Assembly (NCBI GenBank): GCA_029261595.1
Contig: JAJDAZ010000059.1
Coordinates: 1-52,649 of the forward strand
Reading direction: 5' to 3'
Source of the DNA: Nitrospinaceae bacterium
Lineage (GTDB): Bacteria; Nitrospinota; Nitrospinia; Nitrospinales; VA-1
Length of the DNA: 52,649 bases
Each line of letters starts with the position of its first letter. Position 1 is the stretch's first letter. Shown one piece after another: positions 44,939-51,994 of this stretch. Both the position numbers and the translations under genes were made by a program. The notes under the pieces are model-generated. The model was not told the DNA's origin. It did not search any database and saw nothing but the letters and a program-made list of their open reading frames with translations.

Positions 44939-45217
44939 ATGAAAAAGAATATTTCTATCAGTTCCGCGATTGCCGGAGTGGTTGCTCTCGGTTTTTTAGC
45001 TACCGGAACACCCTCTATGGCGGGTGACAAGCATGGCAAAATGAAGATGGAAGGTGAAAAGTGCTATGGCATTGCCAAGGCGGGAATGAACGATTGCAAA
45101 GCCGGCATGCACGGTTGCAAAGGGAAAGCCACCAAGGATAATGACAAGGCGTCCTTTATTGTGGTTCCCCACGGCACTTGCGACAAAATTGCAGGCGGTT
45201 CTACCAAGGCAGGATGA
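44939..45217 (+). CDS. bufA: Bufferin precursor (DUF2282), BufA
   Basis: 92 residues with GGAGG ribosome-binding site. Signal peptide (to about residue 28), then EKCYGIAKAGMNDCKAGMHG, ending VPHGTCDKIAGGS. Four Cys at 42, 53, 60 and 81, the number and layout of the DUF2282/BufA1 family. Known bufferins are ribosomally made, exported peptides that bind copper; the two middle Cys are turned into thiooxazoles by an MNIO enzyme. Cys53 and Cys60 are the likely modified residues here. Its stop overlaps the bufB start (ATGA). Confidence 0.93.
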   Translation: MKKNISISSAIAGVVALGFLATGTPSMAGDKHGKMKMEGEKCYGIAKAGMNDCKAGMHGCKGKATKDNDKASFIVVPHGTCDKIAGGSTKAG

Positions 45218-46071
45218 GCCCCAACGGCGCAAAAAGAACTCCCGATCCAATTCCGGCTCAGGCCGGGATTGGGTTGCGGGCTCCGCATTACCGGGAAATT
45301 CTTGAGAAAAGGCCCAATATCGGCTGGTTGGAGGTGCACAGCGAAAATTTTTTCAGCGACGGCGGGCAGCCGCTTTTCTATCTGGAACAAATCCGCAACC
45401 ACTATCCCTTGAGCCTGCATGGGGTGGGATTGTTTCTTGGCTCCACAGACCCCATGAACTGGGACCATCTTGACCGCCTCAAATCGCTCATCGATCGCTT
45501 TGAGCCGGATTTCGTGTCCGAGCATCTATGTTGGGGATCGGCGCAGGGCCGTTTTTTGAACGACCTCCTGCCGCTTCCATATACAGAACAGGCGTTGGAT
45601 CATTTTTGTCGACAGGTCCAGCGGGCTCAGGAACTTTTAGGCCGAACTTTATTGATCGAAAATGTTTGCAGTTATCTGCAATACAAGGAATCCACCATTC
45701 CCGAATGGGAATTCATCGCAGAAGTTTCACAACGAACCGGGTGCGGGCTGTTACTGGATGTGAACAACATCTACGTCAATTCGGTGAACTATCAGTTTGA
45801 CCCCGAAATTTATTTTCAATCTATTCCGCTCAATGCGGTGCGAGAAATTCACCTGGCCGGATTCGACGACACGGGCGATTGCCTGATCGATACCCACAGT
45901 CAACCGGTTTTCCCCGAGGTGTGGGAACTTTATAGGCAAGCAGTAAAACGGTTTGATGAAACGCCGACGCTCATCGAATGGGATACCGACGTCCCGGAAC
46001 TTTCCGTCCTGCTTGAGGAAGCGCGAAAAGCAGACGCCATCCTGATTGGAAATCATGCCCACACTGCGTGA
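45214..46071 (+). CDS. bufB: Multinuclear iron-dependent oxidase, BufB (DUF692)
   Basis: 285 residues from the ATG at 45214 that shares bases with the bufA stop. A longer frame starting at 45178 would run into bufA and lacks a ribosome-binding site. MNIO TIM-barrel: metal ligands plausibly in HSENFF, LHGVGLF, SEHLCWG, LIENVCSY, LLDVNNIY, EIHLAGF, DTHSQPV and IEWDTDVP. The enzyme, with BufC, converts Cys of BufA to 5-thiooxazole using iron and oxygen. All the conserved positions I know appear intact. Confidence 0.93.
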   Translation: MSPNGAKRTPDPIPAQAGIGLRAPHYREILEKRPNIGWLEVHSENFFSDGGQPLFYLEQIRNHYPLSLHGVGLFLGSTDPMNWDHLDRLKSLIDRFEPDFVSEHLCWGSAQGRFLNDLLPLPYTEQALDHFCRQVQRAQELLGRTLLIENVCSYLQYKESTIPEWEFIAEVSQRTGCGLLLDVNNIYVNSVNYQFDPEIYFQSIPLNAVREIHLAGFDDTGDCLIDTHSQPVFPEVWELYRQAVKRFDETPTLIEWDTDVPELSVLLEEARKADAILIGNHAHTA

Positions 46072-46831
46072 CCTGCAAATTGAATTCGCTTCGGCTATCT
46101 TCAACCCCAGCGGGAAGGGTGCAGATTTTTTGCAAAACCTGGTGGATGGCAACCTGAGCCCGAAACGGCAACTGGATATTTACCGGAACAATGTGTTCGG
46201 TTGCCTGACCGATGCGCTGAAGATAGCGTATCCGGTGATTGCCAAACTCGTTGGCGTTGAATTTTTTGAGCACCTTGCATCTGAATTCGTGCTGAAGAAT
46301 CCGTCTAAAAGCGGTGATCTGCATGATTTCGGGGGAGAGCTGGCACAGTTTATTGCCGAGTTTCCATCTGCCCAGACACTGGTCTATTTGCCCGATGTGG
46401 CCCGATTGGAATGGGCCTGTCATCAGGTATTTTTTTCAGAGAATCACCCACCTCTGCAAAGTGAGCGGCTGGCCGTGGTCCCTGAGGACCAGCATGAGCG
46501 TTTAAAATTTCACCTTCATCCCGCCACCCGATTGATTGCCTCACCCTTTCCGATTCATCTGATTTGGGAAACCAATCAGGACGACTTCAAGGGTGATTCA
46601 GCCGTAAACCTGAACAGGGGAGGGGTCCGTCTTCTGGTCCGGCGGAACAATTATCAGGCGGTTCTACAACCCCTGACCGAAGGGAAATGGTCATTTTTGA
46701 ATTCGTGTCTGTCGGGGAGGGATTTGTCTCAGGCCAGCGCAGACGCACAAAAAATAGATCCTCACCTCGATATTGGCGAGACGTTAAAGCAGTGTGTTGC
46801 CGATTCCATCCTGGTGGATTTTTCCCTGTAG
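46055..46831 (+). CDS. bufC: Bufferin maturation partner, BufC (DUF2063)
   Basis: 258 residues from the ATG at 46055, overlapping bufB by 17 nt; an in-frame TTG at 46046 is the alternative start. DUF2063 N-terminal helical domain (LRDLQIEFASAIFNPSGKG, KRQLDIYRNNVFGCLTDALKIAYPVI and FEHLASEFV) and a C-terminal domain. BufC is the recruitment partner that presents the precursor to the MNIO enzyme. No terminator closely follows; a strong one lies at 47193. Confidence 0.92.
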   Translation: MPTLRDLQIEFASAIFNPSGKGADFLQNLVDGNLSPKRQLDIYRNNVFGCLTDALKIAYPVIAKLVGVEFFEHLASEFVLKNPSKSGDLHDFGGELAQFIAEFPSAQTLVYLPDVARLEWACHQVFFSENHPPLQSERLAVVPEDQHERLKFHLHPATRLIASPFPIHLIWETNQDDFKGDSAVNLNRGGVRLLVRRNNYQAVLQPLTEGKWSFLNSCLSGRDLSQASADAQKIDPHLDIGETLKQCVADSILVDFSL

Positions 46832-46911
46832 CCAGCGTGACGCTGGACCCAGAATTGACGCGCTATGGGTTTATGGCAAACCGAATTCTGCTTCGCGAGG
46901 AAATTATTTGC

Positions 46912-47000
46912 TCGTCGTTGCGAGGAGTGCCAGCGACGAAGCAATCCAGAATCTTTTCTGTGCCTTTATGGATTGCTTCAGCCTTACGGCCTCGCAATGC
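46912..47000. repeat. Inverted-repeat element (TTGCGAGGAG / CTCGCAATG)
   Basis: TCGTTGCGAGGAGTGCCAGC...GAAGCAATCC pairs with GGATTGCTTCAGCCTTACGGCCTCGCAATG, forming a large hairpin. This resembles a widespread short palindromic element family (the GCGAGG...CAATCC type) found across many bacteria. Confidence 0.75.
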
Positions 47001-47019
47001 TACCGCGTAGCGGAGAGAT

Positions 47020-47219
47020 TAAATTTTTTTAACGTTCTTTTTCCAACCAGCGGCATCCAATATAGCAAAGAAAGCCCTTGCGGCCAGTGCAGAAGAGGGG
47101 ATGGTTGTTTTGTCAAGGCAGGCGAATCAGCATGGTGCCAAAGTGATGGCGAAGTTTTAGCAAGGTTTCTCCCGTTGAACGATAATCCTCTGGGCCGCCC
47201 AATCGGGCGGCCTTTTTTT
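47020..47219 (+). ncRNA. Possible small RNA or leader, unidentified, with terminator
   Basis: About 170 nt without a clear gene end at a strong terminator: GGCCGCCC AATC GGGCGGCC followed by TTTTTTT (47193-47219). AGAGGGGAT near 47092 and ATAATCCTCT near 47183 could pair at long range. It is either the tail of the buf transcript or an independent RNA. It does not match the sequence landmarks I know for SRP RNA, RNase P, tmRNA, 6S or the common riboswitches. Confidence 0.35.
47193..47219 (+). terminator. Rho-independent terminator
   Basis: Stem GGCCGCCC / GGGCGGCC with AATC loop and a 7-T run, the strongest in the window. The T-run overlaps the stop codon of the convergent NERD gene (47218-47220). 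Confidence 0.93.
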
Positions 47220-47802
47220 ATGGTTCTTCCTGGCGGGGAGGTTGTAATTTTTCCAGAACCGCTTCCAGCTTATCCGTGAATAGGCGCGACTTGTCATATT
47301 TTTTGATGAAACCGGGCAGGCGTGAAAGCGGAATCACGTTTTTGCCGAAATCATTTTTCAGCTTCGCTTGAGTGAAAACCACCACTGGAATGAAGGGCTG
47401 CGGCCCCAGGTGGTCTTCAAGGGCATTGACCCATTTCCTGTTTTCCCAAAGCGGATTGTAGAGAATATCCCGTCTTCTGCCGGATTTTATTTGCCACTCT
47501 CCGTCTCGTTCTCTTCCGCTGACCTTGCCGGGTTCATGGACTACGGTCAGCACAAAAATTCCATAAGGGGAAACGATCACGTGATCGATCCGGCTCATCC
47601 CGCGCAGAGCAGGAACCACCACGCCGCTCAATAGAGTGTATTCCGGCCCAAGTTTTTTGATTTTGGCCTTGAGCGATTCATTATCCGCGCCGGGCGTCGG
47701 TTTTTTGGTGTCCCTTAAAAACAGGACCAAAAGGGCTATAAAAATGGCCAGAGTGGCGAATATTTTTATCCAGTAGGCTGTCAGTAAAGTTTCCATCATC
47801 AT
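47218..47802 (-). CDS. NERD-domain protein with altered active site
   Basis: 194 residues. N-terminal membrane segment (ATLAIFIALLVLFL), then NERD domain: LLSGVVVPALRGMSRIDHVIVSPYGIFVLTVVHEPGK and NPLWENRKWVNAL. NERD (nuclease-related) proteins usually read GIFVIETKN at this place, supplying the catalytic E-x-K. Here LTVVHEPGK breaks that motif, so nuclease activity may be lost. Any of the first three Met codons could be the start. A C-terminal basic segment follows. Role unknown. Confidence 0.8.
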   Translation of the reverse strand: MMMETLLTAYWIKIFATLAIFIALLVLFLRDTKKPTPGADNESLKAKIKKLGPEYTLLSGVVVPALRGMSRIDHVIVSPYGIFVLTVVHEPGKVSGRERDGEWQIKSGRRRDILYNPLWENRKWVNALEDHLGPQPFIPVVVFTQAKLKNDFGKNVIPLSRLPGFIKKYDKSRLFTDKLEAVLEKLQPPRQEEP

Positions 47803-47913
47803 TAAATTGTAAACGAACCCCTTTAGCGAAATACAGGAAATTTGTTCTTTTTACACGCGGGCTCCCAATGTGCTAAGGTGAACGGTTCAACCCATTTCAA
47901 TTTTTGAGGCGTC

Positions 47914-49287
47914 ATGGCAAAACCCAAAACCATCATTCCGGTGAAAACCGGCGACCAATTAGAACTCACCATCGAGACCCAGGGCGCAAGCGGCGACGGC
48001 ATATGCCGCCATGAGGGCTACACCCTGTTCGTGCCCGGAAGCCTGCCCGGCGATACCGTAAAGGGAGAAATCAGTAAAACCACGCCCCGCTTTGGTGTCG
48101 CCAAAGTGCTGGAGCGGCTCAAGCTTTCGGAATCCCGAATTGCGCCGCCATGTCCCGTGTTCCCGGAATGCGGCGGGTGTAAGTTGCAGGACTTGAGCTA
48201 CGAGAAGCAGATGCAGTTCAAGGTCGGCGTTGTGACCGATAGCCTGCGCCATATCGCAAAAATACCGCCGCCGGAAGATATCAAAACTTTACCCGCAGAG
48301 CGGCCCTATCATTACCGCAACAAGGGAAGCTTTGCTCTGGTTTTGAAGGACAAAAAGCTGGAAATAGGATTTTACAAGCAGGGCACGCATGAAGTGGCCG
48401 ATTCGGATTCCTGCGATATCCTGCTTGCGCCTATCAATGGAGTCAAGGAATGGCTTCGCGGCCTGCTGGAAAAACACCGGGTTTATATTTACGATGAAAC
48501 CAAGCGCAAAGGGTTCCTGCGCGGCATCATCATCCGGCATTCCGAAACCACGCTGGAAACGCTCATCGGGTTCGTCACAAACAAGGGTCGGTTTCCCAAA
48601 CCTTTTATGGAAGATTTAAAGAACTCGAAAAATCTGGAACGTTTTCATGTGACCGGCGTGGTGCAAAACCTCAATGACCAGAACACCAACATCATCATGG
48701 GCCAGCAGACCCGCCTTCTATGGGGGAAGACCTATTTCACCGATCAATTGGACGGATTGAAAATACGGCTTTCATTAGGTTCATTTCTGCAAGTCAATTC
48801 CCCGCAGTCGATCAAGCTTTATGAAGTCATCCAGAAATGGGCCACTTCGGGCGATGGGAAGATTCTAGACGCCTATTGCGGGTCGGGCGGCATCAGCCTG
48901 TGGCTGGCGAGAGCGGGAAAGCCTGTGATCGGCATCGAAGAGTTTGCTCCGGCGATTGAGGACGCGAAAGAAAGCGCCAGGATAAACGGCATCGAGTCCT
49001 GCGAGTTTCTGGCAGGAACAGTGGAACAACATCTTCCCAAGTTCACAGAGGGAGAAGCCATCGACACGGTGATCGTGGACCCGCCGAGGAAAGGCTGTTC
49101 TGAAGAAGTGATAAAGTCTCTGCTAAAAATCGCGCCCGAGCGGATCATCTATGTTTCCTGCAATCCTTCCACCCTAGCACGCGACCTTGCCCGGATGGAG
49201 TCTTACCATATTGAGGACATGGTTGTCGTTGACATGTTTCCGCAAACCCAACATGTCGAAACAGCGGTTTTACTACGACGACAGTAA
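47914..49287 (+). CDS. rlmD: RlmD-type rRNA (uracil-C5)-methyltransferase
   Basis: 457 residues. TRAM domain at the start (DQLELTIETQGASGDGICRHEGY...VPGSLPGDTV), then the Cys cluster CPVFPECGGCKLQ for a 4Fe-4S, a SAM domain (LDAYCGSGGISLWLARAG), and catalytic regions DPPRKGCSEEV and YVSCNPSTLARDLARM. The family methylates U1939 or U747/U54 of 23S rRNA or tRNA; RlmD-type is the best fit but the exact target needs the phylogeny. ATG follows TGAGGCG. Confidence 0.9.
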   Translation: MAKPKTIIPVKTGDQLELTIETQGASGDGICRHEGYTLFVPGSLPGDTVKGEISKTTPRFGVAKVLERLKLSESRIAPPCPVFPECGGCKLQDLSYEKQMQFKVGVVTDSLRHIAKIPPPEDIKTLPAERPYHYRNKGSFALVLKDKKLEIGFYKQGTHEVADSDSCDILLAPINGVKEWLRGLLEKHRVYIYDETKRKGFLRGIIIRHSETTLETLIGFVTNKGRFPKPFMEDLKNSKNLERFHVTGVVQNLNDQNTNIIMGQQTRLLWGKTYFTDQLDGLKIRLSLGSFLQVNSPQSIKLYEVIQKWATSGDGKILDAYCGSGGISLWLARAGKPVIGIEEFAPAIEDAKESARINGIESCEFLAGTVEQHLPKFTEGEAIDTVIVDPPRKGCSEEVIKSLLKIAPERIIYVSCNPSTLARDLARMESYHIEDMVVVDMFPQTQHVETAVLLRRQ

Positions 49288-49293
49288 GGGGTT

Positions 49294-49351
49294 GGAACCA
49301 CAGATGCCTGTCCTGAGCCTGCCGAAGGGAACACAGATAAACACAGATGAA
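49294..49351. repeat. ACACAGAT repeat interrupted by a CCTGAGCCTGCCGAAGG element
   Basis: GGAACCACAGATG (49294-49306) is followed by CCTGTCCTGAGCCTGCCGA, ending AGGG (49307-49329), then AACACAGATAAACACAGAT. Removing the middle 23 nt restores the uninterrupted core seen at 28471. Confidence 0.85.
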
Positions 49352-49378
49352 GAAACAAAATAAAGGAAGGTTATGAAT

Positions 49379-49414
49379 CCCTCGCCCCTATGGGGAGAGG
49401 GCTGGGTGAGGGGA
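49379..49414. repeat. CCCCTATGGGGAGAGG repeat
   Basis: CTCGCCCCTATGGGGAGAGG, then GCTGGGTGAGGGG. Related to the elements at 5089 and 51920. Confidence 0.75.
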
Positions 49415-49425
49415 CTATAAATGCC

Positions 49426-49490
49426 ATCCTGAGTCTGTGATATTTCACCATTGCCTTCATGCCCCGTAGGGGTATGTCGAAGGGTGACAG
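49426..49490. repeat. Nested repeat: CCTGAG...CGAAGGGTGAC split by the 40-nt element
   Basis: CATCCTGAGTC and GTCGAAGGGTGACAG flank the 40-nt repeat copy (49436-49475) that also occurs at 26160-26199. The flanks match an unbroken palindrome at 51967, so the 40-nt element looks inserted. Confidence 0.8.
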
Positions 49491-49592
49491 TTTGCTCTTT
49501 TCCTCAAATCTATGCTAATTTAGGCCCATCCAGGATATTCCAGTACAAGTGGTTTCGATCGTTCTTTTTCCTATATACGTGGACCTGAAAGT

Positions 49593-51884
49593 ATGGATTT
49601 CCTTAAAAGCATAGACCCTAGAATATGGGCGGCAATAATCGTCGGAGTTTTAGGCATTGTTGCCGCGTTTATTGCGAGGGGGAAAAAGTCCAAAGACCCA
49701 CCTCAGCCTTCACAATCAACGGAAGTGCAAATAAATCCAGGAAGAGATGCCAACCTCAATGCTCCAGTTGTTGGAGGCAATCAAACCAATGTTGGTAATA
49801 CAACCACTTATATAACTAACCCTCCGGCAGAACCTAAAACCCCAACTATCAAACCACTCCATCAGATTCCACCACCGGATGGGGATTTCATTGGCCGGGA
49901 AGAGGAATTGAAGGAACTTTTGGATAAGGTCAAACTATCTGGGGTGCATATTTCCGGGATACGCGGGATGGGCGGTATCGGCAAAACCCAACTGGCGTAT
50001 AGGTTGGTCGAAGAACTGAAACCCCAATACCCTGACGCACAAATCTATCTGGACCTCAAAGGGGTTACGGAGGATGACCAGATTTCGGTTAAACCCGAAG
50101 AAGCACTGGCTCATATCATCCGGGCTTTTGAACCTGAAATCCAGTTACCCGAAAAGGTCGAGGAGTTACGTCCAATTTTCCTTTCGGTACTGGATAATAA
50201 AAAAGCCATTTTGTTGATGGACAATGCTTTGGATGAGAAGCAAACTGAACCCCTAATTCCCCCCGCAGGTTCCCTACTGCTGGTAACTTCTAGAAAAAAC
50301 TTCTCTTTACCGGGTATCCACCTCGTGCCTTTGGATACCCTGCCTGAGGAGGAGTCCATCCAGTTGTTATTGAATATTGCAGACCGAATTGGCGATCATG
50401 CAAAACCAATAGCCGAACTTTGCGGCTATCTGCCCAAAGCCCTCAATGTTGCTGGAAAGGCGATGGCAGAACATCCCGACTATTCCCCGGAAGAGTACAT
50501 TGAAGAACTCAAGAAAAATGAAGCTTTAGAGCCTGTCGATCGATCTTTAGCGGCGAGCTGTAAATGGCTTGAGGAGGTCGAGCGCAATTATTTTTATAAG
50601 CTGTGTGTATTTCCCGGTACTTTTGATTCGAGAGCGGCTGGGGCCGTGTGGGAAACCGATGAAGCAGAGGCAAAAAAGACACTCAGCAACCTCGTCAACA
50701 TTTCACTGGTCGAGTGGGGTGAGGAAACCCATCGCTACCACCTGCACGACCTCACTCGCGTTTATGCCAACAAGCAGTTGAAGGATCAAGAACACTATAT
50801 AACTCAAAAACGTCATGCGGAACATTATTTAAAAATTCTTGCTGAAGCGGATGAACTATTCAAAGAAAAGGGGGGCAATATGCTTGCCGGACTGCACTTA
50901 TTTGACCTGGAATGGGAAAATATCGAAACTAGCCAAGCTTGGTCAGCGGAAAATTCTAAAACTGATGAAAAAGCTCGGAAATTTTGCCTTCAATTTATGG
51001 ACTCAACAAAAATTCTTGACTTACGCAAACATCCAAATAAACGGATAGAATGGGCGGAAAATGGCTTTGAAGCTGCAGAGCATTTCCCTGACCATGAGAG
51101 TAAATTAAGGAACCAACTAAAAGTGGCTGACAACAAATGTAGAGCTTATAGACACAAATTTGAGACAAAACTCGCAATTGATTGGTGTAATAAATGGTTG
51201 GAAAATGCAAAAAAACTGGGCGATAGAAGGTCAGAAATCCTTGCGTTAGTTAACCTTGGCATAAACTACGATAATTGGGGCCAAGCAGAAGAGGCTTTGG
51301 ATTATCTGGAAAATGCTTCAGATCTCTTTGAAAAGCACAAAAATGAGTTTGAAAAACCTTGGGAAGTAGAGTTTCAGATCATTGCGAATTTTGGAATTGT
51401 ATATCGGCACCAAGGAAAATTAGAACGCTCAATTATAAAATGTCTAGAATGGAAAAAGATTGTGGAGGAAAACGATGATAAACAGAAGGGAGTAGCTTTG
51501 AGTAATCTAGGCCGAGCATATTCACTCCAGGGAAAAATAGAACAAGGAAGGGATTTGCAAAAAGAGGCATTAAAATTAGCGAATAAAAACTCTAGGGACG
51601 AAAGTATGGCTCTTAATAAACTTGGCTGGGATTACCGTTGCTTGAGAGATACAAAAACAGCTATCAAAATGCATGAAAAGGCTTTAGAAGTGGCCCAAAT
51701 GGTTGGCCACCGTCGTGAGGAAGGAAAAGCTCTTTGGTATCAGAGTTTAGCGGAAAATGAGAATAGCAACAAGTCGTATGCAGTCCAGTTGGCCAAAGAT
51801 GCTCTCATTATTTTCCAAGCAATTAAAGACCCACGTATTAATATCGTAGAAGAGCAGTTGGAGAAGTGGAAAAAGGAAACCTAA
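49593..51884 (+). CDS. Membrane-anchored NLR-like STAND ATPase with TPR sensor
   Basis: 763 residues. One N-terminal membrane helix (residues 10-28), then an Asn/Gly-rich stretch with EVQINPGRDANLNAPVVGGN, a type of repeat-like linker found before NB-ARC in bacterial STAND proteins. NB-ARC domain at 98-320: FIGREEEL, Walker A GIRGMGGIGKTQL (122-134), Walker B ILLMDNA (206-212) and sensor TSRK (232-235). Winged-helix segment KLCVFPGTFD follows. The last ~250 residues are TPR helices, the presumed sensor. STAND proteins with this order act in anti-phage defence or signalling. The gene sits among dispersed repeats and its TPR part is A+T-rich. Confidence 0.85.
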   Translation: MDFLKSIDPRIWAAIIVGVLGIVAAFIARGKKSKDPPQPSQSTEVQINPGRDANLNAPVVGGNQTNVGNTTTYITNPPAEPKTPTIKPLHQIPPPDGDFIGREEELKELLDKVKLSGVHISGIRGMGGIGKTQLAYRLVEELKPQYPDAQIYLDLKGVTEDDQISVKPEEALAHIIRAFEPEIQLPEKVEELRPIFLSVLDNKKAILLMDNALDEKQTEPLIPPAGSLLLVTSRKNFSLPGIHLVPLDTLPEEESIQLLLNIADRIGDHAKPIAELCGYLPKALNVAGKAMAEHPDYSPEEYIEELKKNEALEPVDRSLAASCKWLEEVERNYFYKLCVFPGTFDSRAAGAVWETDEAEAKKTLSNLVNISLVEWGEETHRYHLHDLTRVYANKQLKDQEHYITQKRHAEHYLKILAEADELFKEKGGNMLAGLHLFDLEWENIETSQAWSAENSKTDEKARKFCLQFMDSTKILDLRKHPNKRIEWAENGFEAAEHFPDHESKLRNQLKVADNKCRAYRHKFETKLAIDWCNKWLENAKKLGDRRSEILALVNLGINYDNWGQAEEALDYLENASDLFEKHKNEFEKPWEVEFQIIANFGIVYRHQGKLERSIIKCLEWKKIVEENDDKQKGVALSNLGRAYSLQGKIEQGRDLQKEALKLANKNSRDESMALNKLGWDYRCLRDTKTAIKMHEKALEVAQMVGHRREEGKALWYQSLAENENSNKSYAVQLAKDALIIFQAIKDPRINIVEEQLEKWKKET

Positions 51885-51919
51885 ACAACGGAGGCCGGAA
51901 AAGAAAAACCTACGCACCA

Positions 51920-51954
51920 CCCCTCACCTAGCCTCTCCCCGTGAAGGGAGAGGG
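51920..51954. repeat. CCCCTCACC...GGGAGAGGG repeat
   Basis: CCCCTCACCTAGCCTCTCCC then GTGAAGGGAGAGGG, in opposite orientation to 49379. It lies between the STAND gene and asnS. Confidence 0.75.
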
Positions 51955-51966
51955 AAATAAAAAACC

Positions 51967-51993
51967 TCACCCTTCGACAAGCTCAGGGTGACA
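51967..51993 (-). terminator. Repeat palindrome acting as asnS terminator
   Basis: Minus strand: TCACCCTGAGCTTGTCGAAG, then GGTGA, followed by GGTTTTTTATTT. A 7-bp stem next to a T-run, directly after the asnS stop. It is one more copy of the CCTGAGC...CGAAGG family. Confidence 0.7.
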
Positions 51994-51994
51994 A

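Noticed and set aside
45178..45213. Longer start for BufB inside bufA
   Set aside because: No ribosome-binding site, and the ATG at 45214 is coupled to the bufA stop as expected for this operon.
46912..47000. Insertion sequence end or transposase remnant
   Set aside because: A single hairpin of about 90 nt with no coding remnant; it matches the short palindromic element type rather than an IS.
47020..47190. Riboswitch or housekeeping RNA (SRP, RNase P, tmRNA, cobalamin, c-di-GMP, TPP, fluoride) at this place
   Set aside because: The consensus landmarks I know for those RNAs are not visible; only a generic unassigned RNA is kept as a low-confidence call.
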